Assembly: GCA_965153455.1 (NCBI GenBank)
Contig: OZ234497.1
Span: 310,001 to 374,000, forward strand
Length of the DNA stretch: 64,000 bases
Origin: Sphagnum compactum
Lineage: Eukaryota; Bryophyta; Sphagnopsida; Sphagnales
Direction of reading: 5' to 3'
In this document: positions 1 to 14,318 of the stretch, piece after piece
How the letters are laid out: each line of letters begins with the position of its first letter
Numbering within the stretch: the first letter of the stretch is position 1
Translations under genes and position numbers: made by a program
Notes under the pieces: model-generated
The model's input: the letters and a program-made list of their open reading frames with translations, nothing else
Databases searched by the model: none
What the model was told of the DNA's origin: nothing

Positions 1-3000
1 GCAACAACTCACAAAGTCAATAAAAAAAAAAACTCTTTGATTTTGATTGTTTAATGCACGACCCCAATCAAAATTTCATACAATATTAGGACTCAAATGC
101 AGTCATAGGTAGTGGAAACAGGACTCTCTTGATACTATTGCACACGGCCTGATTTTCATAGTTGCCCCGCACACCTTCACAATACAGCCCAAAATTAGGG
201 GATTCTGTAAAGGGAGGGGGCCCATTTGTATGCCGAATTGCTTATGTATGTGTTGGGTAATGCCCCCTGAATGGGTGCATTTTCCGGATTGGAGTGAACA
301 CACAGTTGCTAGTTTTGCGTGGTACCCTTGTTTGATGCAAATGTTTCAGGTACCTACAGAAAAGACAAAAACGGACATTGGAAAAACAGGGGAATGTGAG
401 TAGTAAGTGGGGACAAGAGGCGACCAGGATAATCGTCATATGTATATTGATTCTCAAAGCCATCATTATTGCCCTCCAATGTTGCGTATCTCCTATATTT
501 ATCTGCGATTCATGGTTTTTCCAAAAAAAAATTCTTGTTGGTGAAATCTTCATTAAACTAACTCTCGTTGTTTGGACTTATGACATCACATACTAAAAAA
601 TATCCAAGTTTTATTTTTGGGTTAACATTGAAGGACACCACAAGGAATTGAAGAAAAACAAAACATAAAATGTTGCAAACTTGTTTGTGTTTGAATCCAT
701 TTCTAGGTACCTCAACGTTACTTTAAATGGATGTTGGGGTGCCTACTAACTCTCAAAACTTGGAGAAAGTTCTTTAGTTATAGAAGATGCTACCTTTATG
801 CATAGGATTGCGCATCTTGCAAGGTCTTCTTCTATATTGTGTAAAGAGTATCATCTAATTTTCATTATAAAAAATTAACATCTAGAGAATCATAACCATC
901 CAAACAGTCACAGGTTCAAAACTAGACGTAAAATTCAAGTCTCTTCAATGTATGAAATAAAATAAAAATCAAATCAAACATGACAATTCTAAGAAATGTT
1001 AATTTGTAGAGCTAAAAATGTATCTTGCCCATTCGACCTTACAATAATTAACTTGGGCTCCACACATTACCAGCGATGCTCAACCATACAAATGACAAAA
1101 AGGACAGGCACTAATTCTTTTCCAATTTTAGAAATTTAAGCATATCATAGTGTGAGAGGATGAAAGCATAGAAGGGCAAAACACAAAACTACGTCAAAAA
1201 GTGTATTTTAAATTTTTTAATTATAATTTATTCTAATTTATGTGTGTAAACCATAAAAAGGATTCGTATCAACAATGATCTTAAGCATCAAAACATGATA
1301 TAAAAACTTCATATAACAAAAAAAATTAATTAAATTCATAAGAGAATTTTTTAAATATTACCAAAAAAATAACATTTTTTTTAAAATGCATCAAATGGAC
1401 TCATCAAATGCACCCGAAGATGTGGAAAAAATATTTATATTTTTAAGGATAGTTGTATCAATAATTATCTTTGTTGAAAATGTTTTTTGACTTATAACAA
1501 ATGAACCTTTGAAAATCCATTGAAATAATCAACCTTTGTAATGTACAAATGGATGTACAATTTTGACTAATTTTGTTCCACAACATCTTCAAGGAATTTT
1601 TTTTTACTTTGATCATCATTACCATTATCCATTGTAGAACTTGTCAAAAAGTTCAAATTGTACAAACTTGCACGCCTTCTTGATGATCGGAACAAGCATA
1701 ATTTCACACATCACATTTGAATGACCAATCAATGTGTTGTCCCTCACCTTCAACTCATAAAATCTTAACTCAAACTACTTGATAGTACACAACCTAGGCT
1801 AAACATATATAACCTTTCTTAATTGCTACCCATATAATGATTAAATTGCAATGACTATGATACATCAAAGATAGTTTAAATAAAACAAATTTAGTTTTTA
1901 CTATAAGGATTTTTTTTTTGGACATTTTGCAAAATATGATTCCAACATGGATGTTTTCAAAACTAGTTTATTCTTCAAAAATAATTTTATCCATGCCTCA
2001 ACACTCAAACACAATGAGCACCTTGAATGTACAAAGGAAGGGTTTTCTTATGGATTGGGTTTTTATTTGACCTTGGGTCATCATCTTCCTACAAAATGTT
2101 CTTGTTGAGAATTGAGAGCTTGTTTGGCAAATTTGACATTTATGTGGAAAAAGAACTTTTTGTTTCTACACTTGGACACTTCCATGCTTCAAATTGAAGT
2201 TCAACCCATACTTTGGTTTACTCCTCTTTTATGTTGTCTTTGCCTTGTGAATGTTCACATTCATCATTTCAAATTTTGTTCTAGCATTACAAGTCATAAT
2301 TGTTGAACCTACTGCTTGGCAAGTTGTCTTTCTTTATATGACAACATGGATACAATTCAATAATTCAATTAATTTATTGAAACTTTGATAAGATGTTTTT
2401 TGCAATGCATTAAAATTATGAAAACATAATGTCATCACAGTTAAGGTTTATATTTAGGTAGATATTAGATACTTTGAATCAATGTTACTACTTTTCAATT
2501 ATATATTTGAATTTTCTATCCACTCTCAAATTATGGCAAGATTTGCACATTTTGAAAAGGAAAGGATATTAACCAAGCATTAACAACTTGATTTTTATAA
2601 TTTTTGTTGGTAGGTTATTTTCAAATTGATTTTTAAATTTCTTTCATGAGTTGATAATGGTTCAGTATTTAGCTTTAGATAGTTGGATCTTCAATGAAAA
2701 GACTATTTTTTATTTATTTTTGATGTTATGAAATACTAGTTATAAAATTAAAAAATGATTGAAAATGGATGGAAATGTGTAAGAAGGAATCATTGTATGT
2801 TCTTGAAAAGCTAAATGATTTGAACTTCAAAATTATTCTATTATGGCTTGGCAAAATTAGAGCATGAAGGGGACTTTTGAATGTTGTTGTGATTATAGAA
2901 AAGGCAATGTGCTTATAAGCTCATTTGGTATCCATGAAAGCAATTTTAAACTTTTGAATGCTTTTAAAAATCCAACACAAGATATGAAATTAGATATTAA

Positions 3001-5774
3001 TATTTTCATGGTGAATTGGAAGATACAAACACCTGAATTGTATCAAGTATAGTTTAGATCAAAAGGTTATGACATTTGTTTTTCAATTTTGACGAAAAAA
3101 GCTTGTGGTAAAACTTTGAATGTGGTTATAAAAGGGAAACAAGAGAAAAAAAACCAAGATTTATTATTGTGACCACATCAAATAATGAACTTTCAAGATG
3201 GTTTTCATTCACACCTCAAGTCATTTCTTTTGTTATTGCAAAGGTTGAATTTGTTAATCCTTTACTATTTCAATAAGATTGTATGGATGGATAGTGAAAT
3301 GTATGTCAATAATTTGATTAAAGATTAAAATCATTAAATGACATTGAAAGGAAAAATATTTTCATCATACTTGACAACCATATGACAAACCATATGCAAA
3401 CCATGATGTTAATAAAACCACCATTGATGTGTTCAATATCTTTGTGATTTTAAATATCAACACATTATTTCTTCCATTAAAAAGTATCATTTATTTGGCT
3501 CAAGCTTCAGATCAAGGAATATTTTGAAAATGAAATACAAATGCAACCTTGTACTTTGGACATTGGAGCAATTTGGTTGTTCTCTTACAATGCCATGTTT
3601 AAGAACATTTTTTAATTAATGTATTACAATTTATCATTAAGATGAGCTAGATGATCAAATAGTCAAAATTTGTTGGAGGGTATCAAATGTACTTCATCAA
3701 GGATAAATTGATATATGATAGTATTTTCACAATTTTGACATTAATTATATTATGCATAGAAATGTGGAAATTTTCAAAAAGAATAATTTAATGGGTATAA
3801 GCACTTTGGGCTGGACCAAAAGCAATGCATCAAAGTCCTTTTGAAAGTCCTTATCCTTTGTATGTTGATTGTACTTTAAGCCCTATAAATTGGTTCAACC
3901 CTCAAATTGATTCAAATGATGTTACAGTTAAAATATTTTCTCATATCTAAAATTGGGCCACCATTTTAAACTATTTCTTACACACTTTCATTAAAGATTG
4001 GTATTAAAATATTTTTTAATATAATTTGTAAAATATCGCCATTTATAAAAAAATTAATTGATTATGATTTGATATTTTTTCAAATATGATGTTTTCTAAT
4101 TTGATTTTCTAACCTTAAGTGTTATCAACTTAAACGTGTTATATGCCAAAGTTTCAAAAACATTGGATAAACACATTGTGAAATAAAAATCCATATATTC
4201 AATTTTAAGAAAACTAGTACAACTCATATAAAATCCTTCTAAGATGGACCTTTCATTATGTTGTTGAGATTTTTTCATTGTTGAAATGTTTCATGTGTTA
4301 TTTTCACATAAATGAATCCCTCTTTGTGACATCCAATAATAAGTCAAAATTCTATGCAATAATGATGAAAACCCTATTTCAGTGACAATCCATTTCAAAT
4401 AATGTAATTTGCAACTACGCAAATAGTTTTTGTAAAGGGAAATGAAACATGTTTTGGAATATTTAAGAAGTATCTATTTATTAACTAGAATCCTTAAAAT
4501 TAATTAATTATGTACCAAAGACATGTGTTGAAGTTGGCATTGTACTACAATATTAATAATCTTGATGAATGGCAAATTTTGTAATATCAAGAATGAAAAA
4601 ATAATATTGATGGATTTGAAAGTTGATTGAAGCCTTAGAAATTAGTATGGATTGTGCAACCCATTGAATCCTTCAATTCAATATTATGGAATATGATTAT
4701 AGAACACAATTTTGACATTGATTTTTCTACATAGCAAGGTGCAAGTATGGAAAAATGAACTAACAATGTTCCTTGCATCAAAAAAAAAAGAAAAAGTAAA
4801 AAGTAATTTTGGGCTAAGGGTAGGGGAGATGGATAAGGTTTATTTTTAATCTCAAAATAGGGTACAACTAGGTTTATGAAAGAAGTGAGTTCCTTCCTTG
4901 TTGTGGTTAGGTTGTTTGTTGGAAAAGCCATTATTGTCAATCATATTCCCTTCCTCTTGCATTCAACAACATTATCATTGAACAAAGATGGTGAAAACAA
5001 AGGTCCATTGTTTGCAAGTGTCTTGTTCCTTATGTGTGGTGAATTGCATATTTTTCATTGCATACATTTCATTGAAGTTTAAACATGGTTGTTAAGATTG
5101 TTAATATTTGTCTAATTTTATTATATTGATGAAGGAAATTTGAATAATATTTGTTCGGTGTTGAAAAAGACTAAGCGTAACAAAATCTCCTCCTACCATA
5201 CCAAATGTGTTAAAGTAGTGTTCAAGTTTTGAAGGGTTTTCAAGTCAAAGCATTCAAGGTGTGTTAAATTGTTTATATCAAATACATCAAGCTTTTGTGT
5301 CCATTGTGCATTTAAAGGGTGACTAAGGTAATTGGGGAAATGAAGTAAGGGAGGTTCAAAATTTCAAGTGACTTTGGTATTTTGTTTGTAGTTTATTTCT
5401 TTTTTGAAACATTTGACAAATTTGCACAATGCCTATGAAGGTTGTGAAGTAGAACCCTTGATTCCATTCAATGGAACTATGAGTTTATTTTCAAACAATA
5501 AAGGTAGAAACTTGAGTGAACAAATCAAAATTTGGCTGTGCAAATTGGACGATAAATGATTTTGCGAACATTTTTGAACTTGACTACTATAAGTATAAAT
5601 TCTCATAAAGAGATTACTTTTCACATCATCCCTAAGGAAGATTTGGTGTTTGTGTTTGGTGAGAGGCAACAAAATGGGTGGAAGGTCAAAATGAATAAGC
5701 ATTTTTTTTCAAATGAGTTTGCATCCTTGCATAAATTCTATGAAGATTTCTATGCATACCCACTACCCAAACGC
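1..5774. other. AT-rich gene-poor DNA
   Basis: Only short frames (under about 105 codons) without recognisable motifs are seen. No RNA gene or terminal-repeat element was identified; decayed transposable elements are likely but cannot be named. Confidence 0.5.
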
Positions 5775-6220
5775 AACTACCTTGACAGGTGCAATCACAC
5801 TAACATGAGCCATAGCAAATGTAACTAGTGTCTAGTTTTTCACGTTTAAAAGTGGTAATTTAATTTGGTGTCAAAAGTATAAGATTTTTTTATATTTTAA
5901 AGTTCATAATATATCATTGGAACATGTGAATTAATTTGAAAAATATCCGATGAATAATAAGCTTTCAAAAGCACTCATTAAATATTATAATGCATGTTTT
6001 TTAGCACTAAAAAGACTTATAAATAGATTTCAAAACTTTTGACAGTTACATATATTTTGAAATATTTTACATAAACCTTGACATCATAATATAAAAAGAA
6101 TTAGAAAAAAAATTGAAAACTTTTTTGAAAACTTTTTAAAGAATATTTTGGAAAATATTCCATCAAAAGTAAGTGGGTGCGGTTCATGTTATCCCATTTG
6201 TACCCTAACATTTTTTTAAA
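5775..6220 (+). repeat. Dispersed repeat, copy 1
   Basis: About 440 bases match 29083-29545 in reverse complement at high similarity: for example TTCATAATATATCATTGGAA is shared, as are ACATAAACCTTGACAT and CATGTTATCCC near the end. The repeat has no coding capacity and no clear terminal repeats. It is probably an AT-rich non-autonomous transposable element. Confidence 0.7.
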
Positions 6221-8575
6221 AGGTTGGCTAGCATAGTGAAAGGGGGAAGATTGTTAATTACAAATGTTATGCATTTGACACAAAAAAAGAACAAATGAAA
6301 AGGGCTTAGAAGCGATGACCATTAGTGCCATCTTTAAAAGGGAACGTTACTTCAACTTGTTTCAAACATAGTAATCAATATTTTAAAGATTATCCAAATT
6401 TTATTAAAGATGACAACTACTTTGTGGTGGATGAACCTAAGCATTCAAAATTTTATAACTTTTATTACAAATTATTATTGTAAAAGATTTTTTAAATCTA
6501 TTAAGGTCAAACTATAATTAAAAATTATAGACTTTATCAACACCCATTAGGATAAAGAATGAGACACACAAGAAAATTAAAGGAGTAAGCAACAAGGACA
6601 AAAAGATTAGGTCTCCTACTACTTTTACAACCTAACCACTCCTTATGTTGATCGATGAAAATGATACATATGAAAATCTATAAACAAAAAAAGGAAAAAA
6701 ATATATCAAGGGAATAAATCCACACTTTGTTATTGTTTTTTCTCATATCGTAAACACTATCAAAATCACCAAACATTATGATTTGCAACAAATAACAACA
6801 TTCATGAAATTGTTGCCTCTAAGGTTTTCTTCTTCTCTTTACAAGCCTTAATGTGTCATTGTGTGAAAAAAATGAATTATTTGATAGTAGTAACTCACAA
6901 CAATCATAATCATGTGGAACCTTTAGGTGATCTACTCTCATTATCTTCTTTCTCTTGTCATTTGCACCTCAACATTTGTAGCAACCCTTTGTTGTTGGTG
7001 TTAGTGCCAACTATGGTGATGGCAAGTGGGTAGAAGCTTTCGCTTGTAACTATTACATGCTTCCACAAAGAAATATTAATAATACATCATATGTCATGCA
7101 ATGGGAAACCAAAAAGGGCAAAGAGCATGTAACACAAGAGAGGTTGCTACTACAAATGGTTTTGTAGTTTTTCATAGCTCTAGGAATCTCTGCAAACAAA
7201 CATTTCATGTACAAACCTTAATAAAAGCCTATATTCATCCTTTTACTTTTTTCATCATTTGAATGAACATGAAAGAAAATGTCAAAGATGAATGAACAAA
7301 GCTAATTTAGAAATGTTTCATAGGTTGGGATGAATAAGGTGAGATATAACCAAGGTTTTGTTTAAAGTACAATTAGATAGTAGGGACCTATTTTTAAACT
7401 TTTAGACCTATGAAAATATTTGAAAATCCAACTCGAATTTTTTCCAAAAATAAAGATAGCCATGTATTCCTTTTTGTGTCTAGATTTCTAGAACATATTT
7501 TTTGTAATTTGGAATTATTATAAAATTAGGTCAAAAGAGTCCCAATGAATTGCATTTTTAAAATTTTCATTCCTACTTCCCTTTTTCACCTATGTCATAT
7601 TCTCATTTCAAATGTATCCAAAAACATGTACCATGCGCATTTATAAGCATGCATACATTTTTTCTTTTACTTCCATAACATTTATAACTATTTGTTATCT
7701 AATTTTTAAAATTTGAGCACAACAAACATCCAAGATAAGCCAACAAATCCATATTAAATTATGTTATTCCTTCCCTCCCAACATTTAAACTACAAGCAAT
7801 TGAATTGTGTACATGTACATTGCAAACAAGTATTCAAAAAAACATTTGTTTTTGTTTTATTTTACACATGTTTGTTAGGTACCCGTTTTTATTTAAGTCA
7901 AGATTATTTTAAATTTAATTTGCCATGCTTTTACCCATCAAATTGTGGTGAAACATGGTTACAGAATTGTTGATTACATATTGTAAATTCCAATCACAAA
8001 ATATCATAGTTAGTAATGTTCGGGCTTTTTCACTATGATTTTCATGGGGGATTTTGCAACTCACCTTATAATTGGATTCTCCAAATGTAATGGTCGCTTG
8101 CAACTCCAAATATTTCTATGCTTTGAGTGTTATTAAATGAGTTACATCAATTGCATCGAACATGGTCATAACATAGACAATCAAGAAATACATATAACTA
8201 GATGCAATTTAGTTATAAAGGTGATAACAAGCTAGGATGGTTCATCTTTAGCAAATACACCATTCTTTAAAAGTTTATAGAATAATGTTAAAATGATAAT
8301 TTGTTGTGATATCATTGAATAAATGGAGAACTGCATGGTGGTTAATGAATTTTAAAATCCATACATAGAAAAGTCATTATAAACAACTTTTTAATATACA
8401 TGTAAAGAGGGAAAAAAGAAAATTCACCCAAAAATGATTATCATATCATCGAATGAAAATATGGCCCATTTTAGGCCATTTGAAAATTAAAATTTTTTTT
8501 TGGTTAATTATTTTCTAACAACTTTTTTGCATCTATGTTCTTTTAATTATAATATTCCAAATAAAAACCATACAC

Positions 8576-8582
<7 letters not shown>

Positions 8583-8609
<27 letters not shown>

Positions 8610-8610
8610 T
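8583..8610. repeat. (TA)14 microsatellite
   Basis: An uninterrupted TA dinucleotide run in very AT-rich DNA. Confidence 0.9.
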
Positions 8611-9744
8611 CCATGTTTCAACTTCAAAAATTCATTATTATATATTTGGCGTATATATATTACAATATTTTTATATAAATTTTAAATTCAAGTTGATACT
8701 CTACATCTAATCACAAATTTGACATATTGTTAATCTGACACCTAGATCAATTTGAGAATAATCGAATAAATACATAATGCCAAAAAATATATTTAAACAT
8801 CGCAAATAATATTTAAAATATACAATTTCAACATTGTTTCCACCCTATGTAAAAATTATTTAAGCATTCTTTGACCAGTCTTGAATGTCAACCTATAAAA
8901 ACTATCTCATGATCCCTTTTCGATTCTCTCAAGGTGCATTCCTTATTCTTGAATTCATGAATGTACCCATAATTGGTGGCAACAATGAAGCTAGGCCTTA
9001 TGAATTTACAAGACGATCAAGTTTGATTTGAAAATTTATTGAAGTACATGCTAGGGAATGTCTCAATGAATTTCAACTCCAAGATATAACAAGCTTGTAT
9101 CTAAGACTTGTAAAAATCTGCATAAGTATAAGAATCATCATGGGGTTTGTGTTGGTCCAAGCCTAAAAAGAATTAACTTACAAATAATTCATAAAACGAT
9201 ACAAAATCTTTCTATTTGTTACTTGAAAGCCCTTACTTGTCAACGTGAACCAAACCCACGATGTCTTAGACTATGCATTTTATTTAAAACTAAGATTCTA
9301 TACAATGTCAAAAGACATGCCTATCCATGTACGAAAAAGGGACTCACATTCTTTTAATCAAAATTTCACCATGTTCTTCACATGTAGAATAAGGCCCATG
9401 TGCACCAAGGCCACGTGGTATCACAATTTAAGAGTTATGGGTGCTTGAGGGCCCCTTTATAAGGACCCACTTGCAAATTGCAGACTTGCCTTGGACATAA
9501 GTAGGGACCTTCACAGCTATTTGGCAAATTGTGCAACTACCTTGGGCATAGTGAAAAAGGCCCTCTCAAAGCATCTGTGCCTTTGTTTGAACCATAAAAA
9601 TTGTGGACCTGCCTTGAGCATGGGTCCTTGCATAAACATAGGTGAACATTTTGTTGTTATGCAACAAGTCATCTTGTGAGAGAATAAATTTGAAAATTTG
9701 GGTTTGTCTTGTTATTCTTGTTTTGAGTTGTCATTTGTTTTTGG

Positions 9745-9775
9745 AGTGGAGATGGCTTCCCCGGCCATCTCCACT
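9745..9775. other. Perfect 12-bp hairpin with 7-base loop
   Basis: AGTGGAGATGGC (9745-9756) is exactly complementary to GCCATCTCCACT (9764-9775), with loop TTCCCCG. The stem is GC-rich in an AT-rich region. No poly-T tract or promoter was identified. Confidence 0.8.
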
Positions 9776-11213
9776 AAAATATGTTAAAATGAAATTAATG
9801 ATTGTCAATGGTATAAAGCAACACAAAGCCCAAGTAAGATTGGCTAAATATATTTACGTATAAGAGTTTAATTATAGAAATACTCCAAGAATGTAGGCTA
9901 CACATAGAGTGCAGAAAATTGTTTAAAGCAATTTTGCAAGAATTTTTCTTCACCTAAAATCATCTCAAATGATTTCTTTTAGGCTATCCTTCAGAATTAT
10001 CAAATGAACAACCACACTTATTGGACCATTATATTGGAAAGCTTTATGTCTCACCTATACGAACTTCAATTAATATTGTCACTAGAATAATCTAGATCAT
10101 TGGGTTAGAATGCTTTCCAACAAATTTTTAAAATTTAGACCATTTGATTGGAAAAATTCCCATAAATAATTAATCTGACCATTCAATTGAGAAAAAAATT
10201 AGAACAAATAATCAATGTAAACAATACAAGTGGAAAAGAAATTTCTTCCAATTATCTTCTTCATAGCAGCCTATTTTTTTTTTGCCAAATTTCATCAAAT
10301 TTTGACCTGAAAAATATGATTTCAACGTATACAAAGAATTTTCTATGAAACAAATTGGCTCAAATTCGCCAGATTTCCAAAAAAACAAGTTTCCAAATCA
10401 CGAGATTTTCATAATAAGTTCCAGTAGGTAGCCAATAATATAGCAGGATCCTGTTTTTTTTTTTTCTACTTTCATATTTATTATGTAGCCAAATCTGGCT
10501 AAATCATTGTATAGACAATCGCCACTTCAACTACATCACAAAATTGAAAAAAAACACCCTGATCCAAAGTGAAAGGGGGGTCAAGACATTATGAGATTTG
10601 TACAAAATGGGCTTACAAAATTCAAAGCCCAAGTATATGGTTTATTACATATTGGTATTGGTAATAATAAGTTTCCAGAAAATTTTAGCACTAGAGTGGT
10701 GTTGCTATTAAGCAAATTGTCAACTTTATATGCCACAACATGATATGATCATCATTTTTCTTTTGTGAAAAATTTCACAAAAAAAAATCAAAATAAAAAT
10801 GGAATACCCAGTTGCTACATTCTCATTTTTTTGAAAAAAATCGCGAAATTTCGAAAAAACAAAATAAAAATTTCACTGCATTTAGATTTAGATTTTAGTT
10901 TCATGGCATTTGTAAACTAGATTTTTTAATATTTAGAGAGGTCCTAAAACTTGGTCACCACTTAATGAGATTAAATCCTTCTTGAGATGCTAGCCAATTA
11001 TGCAAATTGAAAAATATTCCACTGGATATATGATATGAGTACAATCAAATTTGTAAATAATGGTATGAATAGAAATAGTAAAGAGACCAATAATACCAAC
11101 AAAGATTGAACATGAATATTGTATTAAGTATGTAAAACTACATTGTACCTTGAAATGTACTCAATTTAAACTGAAAATAAAAATTATAACAAGACTCCAG
11201 CAATCAATTCAAA

Positions 11214-11257
11214 CTAAACCCTAAACCCTAAACCCCACTAAACCCTAAACCCTAAAT
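11214..11257. repeat. Internal telomere-repeat tract (CCCTAAA)n
   Basis: Two blocks of plant telomere repeat, CTAAACCCTAAACCCTAAACC and AAACCCTAAACCCTAAA, are separated by a few bases. Plant telomeres use TTTAGGG, so this is an interstitial telomeric site. Confidence 0.85.
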
Positions 11258-11679
11258 AATCCCTACTAAATGAAATCAAAATTTAATCTTATCAAAATCA
11301 CCAACTTCTTCTAATATCCAGGATACCAAATCTTAATTTACATATCATAAATAGTTGTACCTTATATTAAACTCAAGACAAATTAATTAAAATTTGCAGT
11401 GTTGAGATTTTCAAAAGAATATCTTAAAAGATTAAAAGATATATACAATCATTTTTCCTTTGAAACTGAAAAGAAATGAAAATTTCAAAAAATACTCATT
11501 TAATTCAGAAAACAGAATAAATACTTAGGACTAGTATTAATGATGAATTCATTGGTAGAACACAATGATCCAACTAACGTGACCACAATAGAAGAAGAGA
11601 AAAACATATATTTATAATCTTCTTAATGTATGTATATGTTGGATGTATTTGTAATAGTTGACAAATTTTAAACATGACT

Positions 11680-12350
11680 AACAATCAAAGAAAACTGTTT
11701 TCTTTTTATTGCCCCAAGCTAATGGACGTGCATCTGGAACTTTTAGGTCCACCCATTCATTTGATGGGTGGTGTAGGGGCGCACCCATCCGTTTGAAGGG
11801 AGGACAGTCGCGGACAACGTCTTTTGCCCTAGTCTTTGCAGCGAAATGCAAATGCGCGAACAAAACCAAAAAAACAAGCTCCTCAGCAAGGGGCTCTTCT
11901 AATTCTTCAGTTCTTCTTGGAAGAAACCAGCAGCAGCAGATCAAGGCTGCAAAAGAAGATGTCGTTTTGACAAGTTTTCAGTGTTCATATCCATTGCATT
12001 GAGGAGGAGGAGGAGGAGGAGAAGGAGCAGTTTTGAGTCTGTGCACTTTGTGGGTTCACGTGTTGGAACAACCTTTGCACTTCTTTTCTCTTTGGAAGGC
12101 TGCTTGGGTTGGTGGAAGAAGAAGAGGAGTTGTGGCGTTTCCGACCACAGGCTTGTTGCTCTGGGGAGGACAGCATTGGCCATGGTGATGAATGTGGTGT
12201 TTGTGTTGCTTGCAATAGGGTTAGGTCAAGAAGAAGCAGCGTGAGCACTTGTGGTACTACAGGCCCACACACATGAAGGCGAACACCTTCGTTTTTGCCA
12301 AGACCAATGGCGCAAATCGCCAGCGTAAGTCCTCTCCGCTGGCGCACCAA
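11680..12350. other. GC-richer island of unknown nature
   Basis: Base composition rises sharply between two telomere-like regions. Several frames of 80-120 codons overlap on both strands, as expected from the GC content and the GAG repeat. None resembles a known protein. It could be a first exon or promoter of a gene that is not otherwise visible. Confidence 0.3.
12000..12027 (+). repeat. GAG/GGA trinucleotide microsatellite
   Basis: GAGGAGGAGGAGGAGGAGGA continues into GAAGGAG. It sits in a GC-richer island (11700-12350) with open frames on both strands, which the triplet repeat itself partly explains. Confidence 0.85.
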
Positions 12351-12354
12351 AGTT

Positions 12355-13230
12355 ACATAATAATGCTAAATCCTAAACCCTTGCACAACAACCTGAACAT
12401 TTACCCCAAAAACCCTACACCATAACACTAAAACCTTAAACCATCAATGAAAACCCCTAATTACCTGCACAACACTAAATCCTAAACCCTTGCACAACAA
12501 CCTTAACATTTACCCCAAAAACCCTACACCATAACACTAAAACCTTAAACCATCAAAGAAAACCCTTAAAAACGTGCACAACAACATTAAATCCTAAACC
12601 CTTGCACAATAGCCTTAAAGATTACTAAAAAACCCTAAACCCTAACACCAAAACCTTGGTTACAAGACCCTAAACCATGGAACAAAACCCCCAAACACTT
12701 ACACAACAATGCTAAATTTTAAACCCTTGCACAACAACCTTAAAGGTTACCATCAAAACCTTAAACACTTTTAAACTAGGCACCAAAATTGATAAATCCT
12801 CAAACCTTGCACAACAACCTTAAAGGTTACCACAAAAACCCTAAACCCTAACACAAAAACCTTCAACCTTAGCTCCAACACCCTACACTTTAAACCATGG
12901 AAGAAAACCCCTAAATAATTACACCACACTGATAAATCCTCAACCATTGCACAACAACCCTAAAGGTTACCACAAAAACCTTAAACCTTAGCATGAAAAC
13001 CTTAAACCTTAACTCCAACACCCTGAACCATAAACCATGGAAGAAAACCCCTATATAGTTACACCACACCAATAACCTTAAATCCTAACACCAAAACCTT
13101 AATCCATGGAACAAAACCCCCAAATAATTACAAAACAATGTTAAATTATAAACCCTTGCAAAACAATTTGAAAGGTTACCACACAAACCCTAGATTATAA
13201 ACTTTAGACCCTAAACCCTAGATTTTTAGT
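12355..13230. repeat. Telomere-like degenerate tandem array
   Basis: Units starting AAATCCTAAACCCTTGCAC recur at 12368, 12477 and 12589 and then less regularly at about 12714, 12794, 12931 and 13143, mostly 80-140 bases apart. The units are built of degraded AAACCCTAA, AAAACCTTAAACC and CCCCAAAAACCC blocks. The array seems to derive from telomere-type repeats that were then amplified as longer units. Confidence 0.8.
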
Positions 13231-14130
13231 ATATTATGTTTTAATATGGCATTATTCACATGTGAAATACCTAACATTCTAAGGGAATTACTAAAGTTCA
13301 TCTATTAAAAATATAATAATGTAATGAAAATAACATCTTAAATGTTCTAATTTCAAATGAATGATCATAAAGAATGCATAAAAATAATATTTTGTCCAAC
13401 ATTTATTAATCTTGGGCAATATTTTTAAAAAATCGAAAATTTTATAATATTATTCCTATTTATGTGTACTTATTATTATTATTTCTTCATATTTACTTAA
13501 ATTATTGTTAAACCCTTTTGATGGGGGGATAAAGAGGTGGGATGAAAACCTGCAAGATGAAAACCCATGGGATCAAAAGTTACGAATGCCAATTAGGGTT
13601 TTAGGAGATTTTCTTTCATTTATCCCTCTCCTATCATTTCAGTTCTTCTATCCCTTGAAGCTTGCAAATTCTCCTCTCATTTCACTCCTTTTCTCCTCAT
13701 TTTCAAAGGACCAACATCAATGAGCACTCTTGAATGCGTGCGAAAATACTAGTAAGTACTTTCAAAAAAAATTTGTTTTCTTATTTGCAATTTTCTTCCA
13801 TCTTTATTCTCTTCAATGTAATTCGCAAGTAGACATTGTAACTTATCTTTCTAATTAAACCCGTCTTAGGTCTTTTTCTGTGTTTTTCACTCTTTCATTG
13901 ATTTCAACCCAATGATTGTTTTGTCAATGCAATTCATAACCAAGGTTTGTTCCTTTCTTGGTAGGCCTCTCTTTGATTTTTATTTTTTGCATTCCTTCAC
14001 CATTCGACTTTTTTTCTTTTCTCTTCATTTGAATTTACAAACGTTTATTTTGTCTTCATTTTTGTTACAACCTTAGCCTTGGGTTTGCGACCAAGGCAAG
14101 GGCTTGCAAAGGTGCGGGCCAATAGTGAAA

Positions 14131-14158
14131 CCCGGGAGTCACATTTCATGCTCCCGGG
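14131..14158. other. Hairpin with CCCGGGAG stem
   Basis: CCCGGGAG (14131-14138) pairs with CTCCCGGG (14151-14158) across 12 bases. It precedes a related, longer hairpin 160 bases downstream. Confidence 0.7.
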
Positions 14159-14318
14159 AGTGTAAGAAAGTGTGAAGGAATGAACCCACACACTCCCAAG
14201 TGGGCTTCCACTTTGAATTTTTTTTTATACCATTGGAAAGCTCTTAGAATGTAGATGTTTAAACTGAGCTTTTGTGACCCATTTGAGGGCTTTAAACATA
14301 AGTTATGGTCAAAAGAAA

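Larger units (their letters stand above)
6221..11213. other. AT-rich DNA without recognised genes
   Basis: Besides the TA microsatellite and the hairpin at 9745 I see nothing that I can assign. Frames at 9245-9860 are short and carry no motifs. Confidence 0.5.

Noticed and set aside
11941-12350. Overlapping frames of 80-121 codons on both strands with Ser, Arg or Leu runs
   Set aside because: The runs come from the GAG trinucleotide repeat, and GC content lengthens chance frames.
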